Under the pieces are notes generated by a model. The model made no database searches. It was not told the DNA's origin and was given only the letters and a program-made list of their open reading frames with translations. From Hemerocallis citrina (Eukaryota; Streptophyta; Magnoliopsida; Asparagales; Asphodelaceae), in contig CM030361.1 in the NCBI GenBank assembly GCA_017893485.1, positions 139,704,461 through 139,768,460 on the forward strand: DNA of 64,000 bases. The letters are read 5' to 3'. Shown here one piece after another: positions 11,496-22,419 of this stretch. Numbering within the stretch: position 1 is the first letter of the stretch; the number at the start of each line of letters is the position of its first letter. Position numbers and translations under genes: made by a program.

Positions 11496-12008
11496 CTAGG
11501 CCGGCAAGCTGAGACGCATCTCTGCACTGCTTCTAACGGTAGCCCCAACAGACACTCTGCTCGACAAAGCAACCACCCCACTTTGTGCGTCACCCGGGCT
11601 CTGATGGGTAATGGGCGAGCGAGTCGCGAGCTCATAAAAAGAAATCCCTCTATCTCTCTCTTCCCGCGTGCACGAAGTGGTTCTAACGTTGATCCACTCA
11701 GGTTGGGGCTTAAGAAGAGCAACCTCCGCCTCAAGTTCAACGATTCGTTCCTCCAGTAAGTCGCCCTTCACAGTTATCTTCAAGCGAGGCAGCCGCACCG
11801 AGCCCGTACCACCAGAGCTGTCGGTGATAATCCGACGAAGATGAGTAACCTCAATGCTCTTGTCGACAGTCACCCTCTTCAGCTCATCTCTCTCCACCGT
11901 CAGCTTGTCCATTGCTGCTGTCAGCTCATCTCTCTCCATCGTAAGCTCGTTCCTCACTGCTGTCAGTTCGTCTCTCTCTGCTGCCAGTTCATCTCTTTCC
12001 GCCATCAT
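11496..12008 (-). CDS. antisense ORF, heptad coiled-coil protein of element B
   Basis: 170 codons open on the strand opposite to gag-pol. Residues 4-45 are built from a seven-residue repeat of ERDELTA type (six near-perfect heptads), predicting a long parallel coiled coil. The rest (LLEERIVELEAEVALLKP) continues as coil and then becomes polar without recognisable domain. It lies downstream of the other antisense exons (12570-14735) and may be a further exon of the same unit. Antisense genes are known in Tat elements of grasses (Grande) and others. Function is unknown; expression is not shown. Confidence 0.45.
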   Translation of the reverse strand: MMAERDELAAERDELTAVRNELTMERDELTAAMDKLTVERDELKRVTVDKSIEVTHLRRIITDSSGGTGSVRLPRLKITVKGDLLEERIVELEAEVALLKPQPEWINVRTTSCTREERDRGISFYELATRSPITHQSPGDAQSGVVALSSRVSVGATVRSSAEMRLSLPA

Positions 12009-12569
12009 CTTAGTCAGAGAATGACGGAGTCGCCTAAGCCTCAGGACGAGGTTAACGGTTGTCGATGAACCATAATCATCGCCTTCGGGGGTCGTCTCCC
12101 TGAGCCTCTCTTTTAGCCGCCGGATCTCGAGGTCTCGACGGCCTAAGACTAGTCGCAGTTGATTCCGCTCACGTTCAGCTCTGCGAAGCCCCCACTAAAC
12201 TTTGTGAAGCCGCTCTCGGCTCCTAGCGAGGCACAACTTCATCACCCCTAGGCCAGCCTCGAGACGAGTCACCTCGGTCACATAAGGCACTTCGGCGAGC
12301 TGCGTCACTTCGACGATTTGAAAATTTCAAAGTGAAAATGCGATGAACACTTAGCCAAAACTTCAAGGCAAGGCGATGTGAACACTTAGCCAAATTTCGA
12401 AAATTTTGTGAATGCATAGCCAAAACTTCAAGGCAAGGCGACGCGAACACTTAGTCAAATTTAGAAAATTTGGTGAACACTTAGCTCAATTTTGAAGCAA
12501 AAGCGACAGGGACACTTAGTCAAATTTCAAAAAATTTATTCATTCAAAAGAGCGGTGGCCAGTCCGCGA
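12009..12569. repeat. spacer with degenerate 60-bp repeats
   Basis: Between the antisense ORFs. From about 12320 to 12530 the motif GCGAACACTTAGCCAAATTT and relatives recur four or five times at roughly 60-bp intervals, alternating with CTTCAAGGCAAGGCGA. The rest (12009-12320) is GC-rich with short antisense frames (SRSGG-type) that could not be assigned. Confidence 0.55.
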
Positions 12570-13732
12570 TTAGACGATACATCGCTGATAAAAAAAGGAG
12601 AAGCAGAATAGAATAAAATCAAGGTGCAACCTCTTTGCCGTGGCGGCTCGCAGCTGCGGGGACGGACTCCTCCGGAGGAGCGACAATCGCAAGGGGGTAA
12701 CCTCGGATCCATGACCGTCGCCAATGACTTCGACCTCAGCATCCGCATCCTCGTCCCCACCTTCATCCTCGTCTGACTCTTCGTCGAAGCCCTCGACGTG
12801 GTCAAGGAAGAGGCGCCACCCAGAGCAGTCGACCTCAGGGAAGCGTTCGGTCACTTGCTCGATGGCGCGAGCGTAGGCCTTGGCCATGTTGATCGCGAGG
12901 AACCCTTGGGCCTTCTCCATGGTTGCGGCTTTAGCCTCCTTCGCGACCGCGATCTTGGCAGCTTCGATGGCTTCTGCCTGCTGCTTCGCCGCCGCCTCCT
13001 TCTGCCGAAGCAGATCATCCTCAAGCTTCTTCACAAGGCCATCGAGGTACTCCAACCTCATCGTCTTCCTGTCTGCCTCGACCATCAGCTTATCAAGCTC
13101 GTTCGCGATCCGAGCTTTCTCGGCCCGAGCCCTGTCGACCTCCTTCAGGTCCTTCTCAAGTTCGGTGATCTTCTCTATGAGATGATCGAAGTGACAGGTT
13201 ATCTGCAGATAGAAGACCAGTTAGCAAGAAAACCAGATAGAAATACACAAGTAATTCAACCAACAAGCGAAACCAAGCTACTCACCAACACCGCTGCTCG
13301 GGCGATCTCGAGGGCATCGTCTCCCATGCCGCCGGCGTCCATGGCGGCACGGTCCTTCGGCGTCGCCAGATGTTTGACGGCCTGCATACTCGATGTCGAG
13401 TCGCCGAGGAATCCGTCCAACTTCCGGACCTGCCAGTCCGGAATGAAAACTTTCTTGTGTTCCTCGGTCAGGAACACTTCGGCCTCAGCCGTCAGTAGAG
13501 CTGCCTCCATTCTTAGAGCGGCCGCCATCAGGAACTCGCCTGCCTTGGCTGATACCGAGGTCACCGCAATTGCCACCCTCGGGATCACCGTTGCCGAAGC
13601 CAATGCCACTTGGACAGCGCTGGCGACTGTCTTCGGCTTCGGGGAAGTCACCTTCGTGGCGACCCTCTTCCGCTTCCACGGAGCCTTACTGCCGAGCGCT
13701 GCCCTCCGAGCCAACACCGCTTCGTAATCCAT
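12570..13732 (-). CDS. antisense two-exon coding region of element B
   Basis: On the minus strand, exon 13732-13286 (MDYEAVLARRAALGSK..., 149 codons) ends at a canonical GTGAGT donor. An 83-nt intron (13285-13203) ends TTCTATCTGCAG, and exon 13202-12570 (ITCHFDHLIEKITELEKDL...) continues in the same frame to a stop, giving about 359 residues. The second exon has a strong coiled coil (LDGLVKKLEDDLLRQKEAA...) and an acidic stretch (DEESDEDEGGDEDADAE). A preceding possible intron, 13815-13737, runs from GTATGC to TTCTGTAACAG. Splicing is inference from the signals; the joint being in frame supports it. No stops interrupt it although the sense genes of B are full of them. Confidence 0.5.
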
Positions 13733-13855
13733 AGTTCTGTTACAGAAGAAAGTATGGTTAAAATGCAAGTTAAAACCGAATAAGGAAAGAAAAACTAAAA
13801 AGGAAAACCGCATACTAGGGTTTATGCAGCTGAGCCCCCCCTGAAGAGCGCCTCC

Positions 13856-14735
13856 TTCGTTAGGTCCCTCCAATCGAACTTCAGTCGGTCGAGGAGCACC
13901 TGGACCATTTCTTCTTCATTGGGATAGATCACCGAAAGCTCTACACCCTCTTCGTCACTTCCTCAACCCAATTCGAGGGGATACAACACGGCTCGCGACT
14001 CCGAATGATGAAGTACTTATCTCGCCAATTTTTTATTGAGTCAGGGCAGCTGATGAGCCGAGCATCGTGCCTCGGGGCCAAATAGTACCTGAAGTCCGAC
14101 TTGTGCTGCTGATGGAGCCGGTATAGCGTCCAAAGTACCCTCAGGTCCGGCTCGATCTTGGCCGCCTGGCAATGGAGGGTGAATCCGTTGATAACCCTCC
14201 ACCCATTCGGCATGAGCTGGATGGGGCTGACACCAAACCACCACAAGACTTGGACGGCGAAGGGGTGGAGTGGCAGGCGCGCTCCGATAATGAAGGCGTC
14301 GACCGGCCAGAAGCACATATTCACCGGCATCGGCGAATTGGCCCTCACCCTAGGACCTGGCAGCATCAGCTTGAAATCTTCAGGGATCTGAAAACATTCC
14401 CGGATCGCCACCAAGTCTGCCTCGTTGAGGATCGAAATGGTGTCGTCGACTTCCAAAGTCTCCCTCGTGGCATTCTCTTCAAAACTCCGCCCCCTTCCGT
14501 ATACGATCCGTTCGGCATGTTCCTCTGGAAGTTCTCGAACCCTGTGAAGCCTTGTCAGAACACCCGGCAGTCTCCCGAACTCCCCCATCCTGCTCGGGTT
14601 CTCCACTATACTCTCCACTACCACCGAAGTAAGACCTTCGGCTCCTTTGCCCCTGTTGACGAGAGGAACCTGGCTCGGAGATGGTTCGTCGGCAGTAGAA
14701 GGGGAGGGCTTTGAACGTGGGGTGAAGGTAGACAT
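13856..14735 (-). CDS. antisense ORF, 'putative gypsy-type transposon' domain protein
   Basis: 264 codons open from ATG 14735 to 13941. The sequence LADLVAIRECFQIPEDF-like start, then MPVNMCFWPVDAFIIGARLPLHPF, VLWWFGVSPIQLMPNGWRVI and WRDKYFIIRSREPC match my memory of the plant family annotated as putative gypsy type transposon (Pfam Transposase_28). One frameshift at about 13945 lets the homology go on (YPNEEEMVQVLLDRLKFDWRDL) to about 13856. It is probably the first exon of the unit that continues at 13732. Role unknown; despite the family name no transposase activity is established. Confidence 0.6.
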
Positions 14736-14894
14736 TTGCTAAAAAATGAACTAAGCGTTAAGTTACCTTGAAGTGACAGCTACGGTCGGAAAGATCACCG
14801 AAAAATGGTCAGTCGTTGCCGGAAGGTCTCGTTAGTAAAAAATAGTCGCCTGAGTAAAATTCTGAGAAGTGAACAAATGAAGGGGGGATGAGGT

Positions 14895-14902
14895 CTTATA
14901 GA
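14895..14902 (-). promoter_or_regulatory. candidate TATA box of the antisense gene in B
   Basis: Minus strand reads CTATAAGA about 160 bp before the antisense ATG at 14735. Position and context suit a core promoter. No transcript data; a chance match is possible. Confidence 0.35.
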
Positions 14903-15064
14903 GGTGGCATACAAAACGAGAATAATGGGCTCCAAAAACCCAACAGTCAGGCCCAATTACCACAAAATGACAAAGGAGTTTTACCGCCTCATTAATGGCC
15001 AACATTCAAATGGTCAAAAGCCCAACGGTCAAACGGCCAACTGTCATCCACGAACTGTCGACAG

Positions 15065-15865
15065 GTCATCTTGGACTTCGGCACGCTTCGCCGAGCGTTC
15101 TTGCCACCGACGCTCAAATGTGAGAAAAAATCTCACTTGGACTTCGGCACACTTCGCCGAGCATTCTTGCCACCAAAGCTCAAACATGAGAACAAATCTC
15201 ACTTGGACTTCGGTGCGCTTCGCCGAGCGTTCTTGGCACCGACGCTCAAACGTGAGAAAAAACCTCACTTGGACTTCGGCACGCTTCGCCAAGCGTTCTT
15301 GGCACCGACGCTCAAACATGAGAAAAAATCTCACTTGGACTTCGGCATGCATCGCTTAGCGTTCTTGGGACCGACGCTCAAACGTGAGAAAAAATCTCAC
15401 TTGGACTTCGGCACACACCGACGCTCAAACATGACAAAAAATCTCACTTGGACTTCGGCACGCTTCGCCGAGCGTTCTTGGCACCGACGCTCAAACGTGA
15501 GAAAAAATCTCACTTGGACTTCGGCACGCTTCGCCGAGCGTTCTTGGCACCGATGCTCAAACGTGAGAAAAAAATCTCACTTGGACTTCGGCACACGTCG
15601 CCGAGCGTTCTTGGCACCGATGCTCAAATGTGAGAAAAAATCTCACTTGGACTTCGGCACACATCGTCGAGCGTTCTTGCCACCAACGCTCAAACGTGAG
15701 AAAAAATCTCACTTGGACTTCGCCGCGCTTCACCGAGAGTTCTTGGCACCGAAGCTCAAACGTGAGAAAAAAAATCTCACTTGGACTTCGGCACGCTTCG
15801 CCGAATGCTCTTACCATCGATGCTCAAACATGGGAAAAATGGCTCGTTCGGACTTCGGCAAGCCT
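15065..15865. repeat. tandem array, 66-bp unit with paired hairpins
   Basis: About 12-13 direct copies of a 66-bp unit; CTTGGACTTCGG recurs at about 15070, 15137, 15203, 15269, 15335, 15401, 15447, 15513, 15580, 15646, 15712 and 15780. One unit (15401-15447) is shortened by 20 bp. Each unit contains GTGAGAAAAAATCTCAC (stem of five) and TCGGCACGCTTCGCCGA (stem of five). Because 66 is a multiple of three, all frames translate as 22-residue repeats (SHLDFGTLRRAFLAP...), giving large spurious ORFs. The array lies in the 3' untranslated part of B. Confidence 0.95.
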
Positions 15866-16528
15866 CGCCGAACCTCTTTTGACACGTGTCGCCACCTTGA
15901 AGCACCGCTGGACCTCGACAAGGAACTCCGAACCTCCCTCGACTTTGGCCTCCTTCCTGACACGCGTCAGCCCCCTGAGGTGATTGGCGGGGGTCAGCAA
16001 CATTGCCGAGGGTCCTTGCCACCGACCCCCGAATAGGGGAAAATCAGCTTTCATGCAACCATGGCCATTGGATCTCCCCAAAATTCGTGGCTCAGATTGG
16101 GCCACGTCATAATTAGGTAATTAAAAATCAAATTTTATTTATTAATTCGAATTATTTATTCAAAAAATTGCGAAAAAATGATTAAAAATACGGGAAAATA
16201 GTTAAAAATTCTAGAAAATATCTATAAATTCAGGCAAACATTTTTGGACCCCTAGATAAATAAATATTGGCTATAATGTTCGATTATTGCTCCCGAAAAG
16301 CAAATCATTGCTTGGCAAAATTGAATAAATGGTCCGAAAAATAATATAGAATTGGGAAAAATCACCAAAAAATCCAAAAGAGCCCGAAAGCAAACTTGGG
16401 CACGTTGCCAGCTCAGAAAAGCAACATCACCCCTCAGAGAAGATTCGAACACCCATTGAGAACTCCGATAAAGCCCTATACGCCATTAAAACAACAAAAC
16501 TACTCCCGCAAGGCTGTAACACACAGTC
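15866..16528. other. 3' end of element B interior
   Basis: Non-coding stretch between the 66-bp array and the polypurine tract. It is GC-rich to 16100 and then AT-rich (TAATTAAAAATCAAATTTTATTTATTAATTC region). I see no conserved frame or repeat. Confidence 0.5.
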
Positions 16529-16547
16529 TTTGGGAGTGGGGGGCTCG
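16529..16547 (+). other. polypurine tract of element B
   Basis: TTTGGGAGTGGGGGGCTCG lies directly before the 3' LTR, the normal place for plus-strand priming. The last four bases are not purine, a small departure from the usual form. Confidence 0.75.
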
Positions 16548-17127
16548 TGATATGGCTAAAAATGGGGTTAAATCGGAACCGTTCAAAGTGGGCACGAATC
16601 TTGAAGTCACAGGGGCAAGAGGGTAATTTCATCTGCAGACGGATCTGAATCGGGTACCGGGCCTCTTCCCTTAGACCCACTAGCCCGTGAACGGATCTGG
16701 TAGACAGAGAACGGGTCTCAACCCGTTAGGGACCAGTCAAATAGGATAGGAGCAAATCCTACTTTGTCCCTATCTTAAGGGGATGGTTGTAACCAACCCC
16801 AACTAGTCACACCGGGAATTAGGGATTTACCCTTATCCTGAAAAGGATCTCCATGGCGACTATAAAAACCCCCTACCTCCTACTGTTAAAGGTGATCCCA
16901 CTTTGGACACTTGAGCTCTTTCCCCTTCACTTTTTCTGTGTATTGACTTGAGCATCGGAGGGTTCGTCGCCGGGATCCATTCCGGTATCTCGAACGTTTG
17001 TGCAGGTTTCAAGGGAGCACCAAGGAATCAACAAATCAGCAAGGCAGGAGAAGGGGTCAACCTGTGTGAGTTCCTCACGAACCTAAAAATCTCATATATT
17101 GCCCCCACACCGGATTCAGCGGCAACA
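16548..17127 (+). repeat. 3' LTR of element B
   Basis: 580 bp, TGATATGG...GCGGCAACA, pair of 3874-4454. TATAAAAACCCCC near 16862 is the TATA equivalent. It is followed immediately by the second copy of the target duplication CCAAC (17128-17132). Confidence 0.93.
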
Positions 17128-17132
17128 CCAAC

Positions 17133-17449
17133 CAAGTAAGAGTCCTTTCTCTTCGCCTGTGTTGTTAGTCAAGCAAAGACGGGACATGGAGATTTTGTGT
17201 CGACTATAGAGCTTTAAATGCTATAACCATTAAAGATAAGTTTCCAATATCGACGGCGGATGAATTGTTTGATGAACTGAGTGGCGCTAATTACTTCTCC
17301 AAGCTTGATTTGCGCACGGGGTATCATCAAATTAGAGTGCAAGCAGAGGATGTTTATAAGGCTACTTTTAGAACACATGATGGCCATTTTGAATTCCTAG
17401 TAATGCAGTTTGGGCTTATGAATGCGCCTTCGACCTTCCAAGCTGCAAT
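17133..17449 (+). pseudogene. RT core of element A, part 2
   Basis: It resumes the RT interrupted by element B: after a stop it reads [17 protein letters not shown] sequence (about 17175-17215), [19 protein letters not shown] (from about 17300) and [18 protein letters not shown], ending at 17449. The last five bases are the GCAAT target duplication of element C, and RT continues in frame at 36787. Two of the RT motifs are intact; the region around 17135-17175 is decayed. Confidence 0.9.
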
Positions 17450-19454
17450 TGTAATGCCCCGAATACCAAAATACGGCAATTCGTAGCTTAACAGGATCTA
17501 CACTTCATTTCGTACAATTTTACAAGGAATTTAAAAATTTTTATTACATCAAATTCTTTTACAACAACAGCGCAGTGGAAAATAAATGAATTACAACATG
17601 ATTTAACTATACAATTTAAACATCAACAACTTAAAGCGGGAAATAATCTTTAGCATTCAATTATCTTTATGTCTCCTTGCAAAGCAACGCCTGAATTGAA
17701 ACTGTGGGCACGTTAGTTGCTTACGACCGACGCAATATTATACACGGCCATCCTCGCTATGCCAAAAATATAACGACTCACTTATTTTAACAACCACGAG
17801 CTTGAATGTAAACAAAGAGTGAAAAATGACTATCCTAATCATGTCAGTGTATGCAAATGCCTTAATGCCTAATGCAGATGTTTACGCTAAAATGACACTA
17901 ATGCATACTTGTTCGGATTCTATGCATCCCATACTACATAGGTCCGAGGGCAAGCACCTACATACTCCACATTAAATGGTTGAATCTCTCGCCATGAATT
18001 TCTACTACGGTGACTAAGGTAAGGTGTAGATGTTCAGGGATTATTAAGCCTACGCCCTGATAATTCCGAAGATAAATCCCACACCGCAGATGAGTTGGGG
18101 ACATTCTCAATCACACCTCGATAATTCTGGGGAAACCATCTCACACCGCAAGCTATGGCGCTTCCTGTAACGCCCCGAATTCCAAATAAGACCAAATTCG
18201 AAGTTCCACAGAATCTCTACACTTCACTTCGTACAATTTTACAAGGAAATTTGAACTTTTTATAATACAACAGAGTCTTTACAATTTTACACAGCGGGAG
18301 ATAAAATGAATTACAATAATGAAAAATTATATACAATCTGCAACATCTTTAACATGTAATTAATCAACAGCAGCATATCAACTTTATATCTTCATGAAAG
18401 ATCCAATCCTGCATAATGAACTGTGGGCACGTCAGTTGCTTACAACCGAAGAAAATGTTATACACGGCCATCTTCTCTATGCCGTAAATATAACGATCTC
18501 AATACTTTAACGATCTCTATGCCACAAATTTGAAAGCAAATAAAGTGTTAAATGTGATTACTCTAAACATGTAAGTGTATGCGATGCCTTAATGCCTAAT
18601 GTAGATATTTTATACTAAGATGACACTAATGTATACTTGTTCGGATTCTATGCATCCCATACTACATAGATCCGAGGGCAAGCACCTACGTACTCCACAT
18701 TAAAAGGGTTCGATCCGTCGCCATGACAACTACCCTGTAATAAAAGCAAGATTTAGACAATTCCACGAGTACAGATCCCAGTCCCGGAGTACACCGCCCG
18801 ACTGTTATACAGACTCCTCATCGTGCGAACATCCCGCAAGTGCCCCTCTAGCCCCGGTATACATATATACACTGGAGTATGACAAACTATCCGCACGACT
18901 ACGCATAGTCTCGGATTTAAAATAAAACTCGTCTCCATCGAAGCAACCTCAGTCCAGGAGTACACCGCCTGACTGGGTCTATAGTCCCGAAGTACATCGC
19001 TCGACTATATAGAGTTCCCCACATACGTTTGCCCAGGTTTACTACATCTTCTTCTATGTGCTCAGTTCTTAAGTTCAAGACATGAATAAATTATCATACA
19101 TAGAGTTAGTTTTACCCCTTATCGGACTTAATCACAATTACGAGATAGCTCCATGGCCATATCTCAAAAATATAACTCAAAACTTTTATTTCAACAATGC
19201 CGGTATCCGAGGTCTCACTAAACTCTAGATCATAACCTTTCATGTACAAGAATTTATGGGTACTCATACCCTTCAATAGTCATGTATTAAACTCAATGTA
19301 TTTTTATCTTCAACTTATTCTCAATTTGATCAATGTCTTATCTTAACATTACTCATGATTCATTTATTCATTTACAATTCAAAATAAAACAATATTGCTT
19401 TTCATGAACATAGATTCATCCACTTTACGTCTCATTAGAAAATGAAGCACATAT

Positions 19455-22315
19455 TGTAACACCCCGAATTCCAAAACAGACTGAATTCGAAGTTCCACAA
19501 GATCTTTACACTTCTCTTCGTACAATTTTAGAAGGAAATTTAAAACTTTCATTACATCAGAGTTACATCTTTAAATTACATTTAAACAACGGAAGCAAAT
19601 TACAATAATTACATGAATAAAATGTACAACACTTAAAACATTCTTTAAGCAGCTTGCATACTTATTATTGTCAATCTCTTTACCCTGCATAGAAACCGTG
19701 GGCTCGTCAGTTCATTCAATTGACGCAAGGATATAAAACATCAATTTTCTCTTACTTGGAAAACACACACTTGTCACAAGCAAAACTACGGGGACTATCC
19801 TATAGATGTCATGTTGTGTTGTGCACTTAGTCCTTAATGCAGTTGTTATGTTATATGATACTAATGCGCACTTGTTTGGATTCTATGCATCCCATACTAC
19901 ATAGGTCCGAGGGCAAGCCCTTAATCGTACTTCATCTTATAAGGTTCAATCCCTCACCATGACTTAAACTACTACGGTGACTACGGTAAGTATCCTAGAT
20001 GTTCTACGATCTATGAGCCCATGTACAGGCAGTTTGCAGGGGAATCCCACGCACTGACATGACGCATCAAGCAGGCAGACTATGGACAATTCAACCTCCG
20101 CCATGGAACGATGGCACCACCCATAGTCGCCAAACACTCCACAAGCGTCACCACCGGGACGATAATTCCGGAGCAGTGCTCACGCCATGTCATGATGCAT
20201 CAAGCAGGCAATCTGTGAATCACTCTCACACTGCCAATCCAATGGCCCTCATACTCGTGTTTTTCTCTCACTTTCGTCACATCACCACTATGTATCTAAA
20301 TCCTTAGTTTATTTAAATCATGAATAAAATCAACCCCTAGAGTTAGCTCTTTCCTCTATACCGGTCTCAATCAATAATATGACCAACTTGATCTTTCATC
20401 TCAATAATTCAACTTTACAAATTTAATTCATTCAATTGCCAGTAATAGGATTTTAGCTACCCTCTAGTTCAAAATCTCATTTCATGTCCATAGCATTTGT
20501 GTATTCATATTCATAAGACTTTTCATAATTCATCAGGATATTTGATTTCACTTTCATGTACAATTTTATGCATAAGACAAATAAATTTATTTTCTAACTT
20601 GTCACATTCATTCTTCATTCTTTCCATTATCAAATCTCTTTTCAAACTCTTTTAAACAATACATTTATTTTTATCAAGAGACAATTTAAAACTTGAGAAA
20701 TCAGAATGGTCTGGACAGTCGACTATTGAAGCATAGTCAGTTGACTGTTCAGTGATGATTTAAAAGAACTCGAAATTTAATTCGCCAGGACAGTCGACTG
20801 CTAAGACACAGTCGGTCGACTACTCTGCAAGGATTAAAAATTCGAAAATTAAAAATAGTCGGGACAGTTGACTGTTAACGCATATACGATCGACTGTTTT
20901 GTGAGAGTTACAACTCGAAGAACTAGATATTCAGGACAGTCGACTATTTACGCCTATTCGGTCAACTGTTCAGCAACGAAATCTCCGAAACTTTGAATCA
21001 TTTCTTCTTTCTTTTTGATTAACACACAAACTGTTCATTTCTAGAACTTGGCCTAAATTACCAAACGTTCATTTTTTCGACAACTAACATACAGTTTTAG
21101 GATTATTTAGCATCAATCACAACAAGCATAATTTACTAACCAATCTTATTTTAATAATATAGAGTTTCTTACGATTAACATTTTCCTCATAAACACAATT
21201 CTCAAAATTGCACTTTTTCCATAAACAAAATTATTTCGACATGGAGAAACATCTATTCTAATTTAGCCTGCAAGATCAATATCCAAATATCACAACAACA
21301 AACATATCATTCAATCAAGTTCACTTATTTATTTCATGCAACTTCACATATGTTCCGTTTTCACCTTAATCATGGTATTATCAAAGAGCAATATTTTCAT
21401 CTTTTTATTCTAGCATGATTAGCACACAACCTAGCATGATACTACTTAGAAGTTAGAGAAAATTGCCCACCTTATTGGAGAAAACGAAATGAACTCGTAA
21501 GAACTCTTAGATTGATCAAAAGAGGCCTTCTCCTCCTAGTTTGAGCCACCACAAGTCGTCTCCTCCTCGTCTTGAAGCAAACCCGATCCTCCTTGCTCTC
21601 TTGAAAAATCGACCACCAAATGGGAACACACCACACAACTCTCAATCTTTTGAACTTACTAAACTCTCAATCTTTTGCTCTCTAATTGTATTTCTTTATC
21701 TTTCTCTTTTGATATAGATTGGATGTTAATATACTAATGTGGGGGGGGGAGGGGGGGGGTATTTATACATAATTTTTGTGGAAATAAAGGGCTAGGATTA
21801 CATCAAGTGGTTTAGGATCAAGAGCTTAGATGAAATAGGGAGTTGCTATAACTTCCCAAGATGCAAATAACCACCTCTCCACTTCATCCACTCTCCCTCT
21901 CTCTTGATTCCATCCGGCCACCAAAAAAAGGGTGTGTTTGCACGTGCAAGTGCAATACACATGCAAACTAGTACCCCTACAAAATTTTGTTCATGCACTT
22001 TTAATTAATCGTTTACTAAGTTGGTCTTCATTACAAGTTGGATTAATTAAAAGAGAATTTAAATTTATTGGGCTCACTAATGGGCCAAAAGACCATGGGC
22101 TCAAGAGAATTAATTAATAAATTAATTATAATGGGCTAGAATTAAGCCTAGGATTTTATTTAGGCTTTAAAAATAGATCTTTTAGGAAACAAGGAGAATA
22201 ATTAATAGCTTAGGCTATGAAGAAAATACTTGTCTCTAGAAAAATTCATATGAAATCATACGTGCAAAACATGTAAAATCTCAAACTCTTATAAATAAGA
22301 ATTCAGGATGTTACA
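19455..22315 (-). repeat. 3' LTR of element D
   Basis: 2,861 bp, TGTAACACCCCGAATTCC...AGGATGTTACA on the plus strand. It is a few percent different from the partner by eye (six differences in the first 140 bp). It contains the four-unit GTCGAC module (20714-20968), a 19-base poly-G run (21741-21759) and TATAAATA on the minus strand directly beside it. Confidence 0.95.
20714..20968. repeat. four 75-bp units with paired GTCGAC palindromes
   Basis: CAGTCGACTA/CAGTTGACTG at 20715/20738, CAGTCGACTG/CGGTCGACTA at 20791/20813, CAGTTGACTG/CGATCGACTG at 20865/20887, CAGTCGACTA/CGGTCAACTG at 20937/20959. The unit period is 72-76 bp and the intra-pair spacing 22-23 bp. The linkers carry a loosely conserved CTCGAA motif. 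It lies within the 3' LTR of D. Confidence 0.9.
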
Positions 22316-22350
22316 ACACTCCCTCCTTAGAATAGTTCCGTCCCCGGAAC
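22316..22350 (-). other. polypurine tract and hairpin of element D
   Basis: On the minus strand CTAAGGAGGGAGTGT abuts the 3' LTR and is the polypurine tract. Just before it, GTTCCGGGGACGGAAC (plus 22335-22350) is a perfect six-base stem with a GGGA loop. Chromoviruses of this clade commonly have a GTTC..GAAC sequence here (from memory). Confidence 0.75.
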
Positions 22351-22419
22351 TACACTAAAAGGGTGAGAAAATAGAAATGCAACAAGAAGATAAGAAGGAA
22401 AAAAGAAAGAAGATACAAA

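Larger units (their letters stand above)
3874..17127 (+). mobile_element. Element B, Tat-type Ty3/gypsy retrotransposon
   Basis: 13,254 bp with LTRs at 3874-4454 and 16548-17127 and a perfect 5-bp target duplication CCAAC (3869-3873 and 17128-17132). It encodes gag, protease, RT, a first RNase H, a second RNase H of the plant Tat type, and integrase without a chromodomain. The long 3' region holds two tandem arrays and minus-strand ORFs, as known from Tat/Grande/RIRE2-type elements. The interior is visibly more GC-rich than the surrounding DNA. About 28 substitutions between the LTRs by hand count (about 5%) suggest it is younger than A. Stops in every sense ORF show it is inactive. Confidence 0.93.

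Noticed and set aside
12798..13727. Plus-strand frame of 309 codons in element B
   Set aside because: It is the shadow of the antisense exons; its composition (Ala/Leu/Arg, no domain) and the splice signals favour the minus strand.
15065..15865. CRISPR-like regular array
   Set aside because: Units are contiguous with no unique spacers, in a plant retrotransposon; ordinary tandem repeat.
15071..16036. Long plus-strand frame of 321 codons
   Set aside because: It is the translation of the 66-bp array; all frames on both strands are open there because the unit is a multiple of three.
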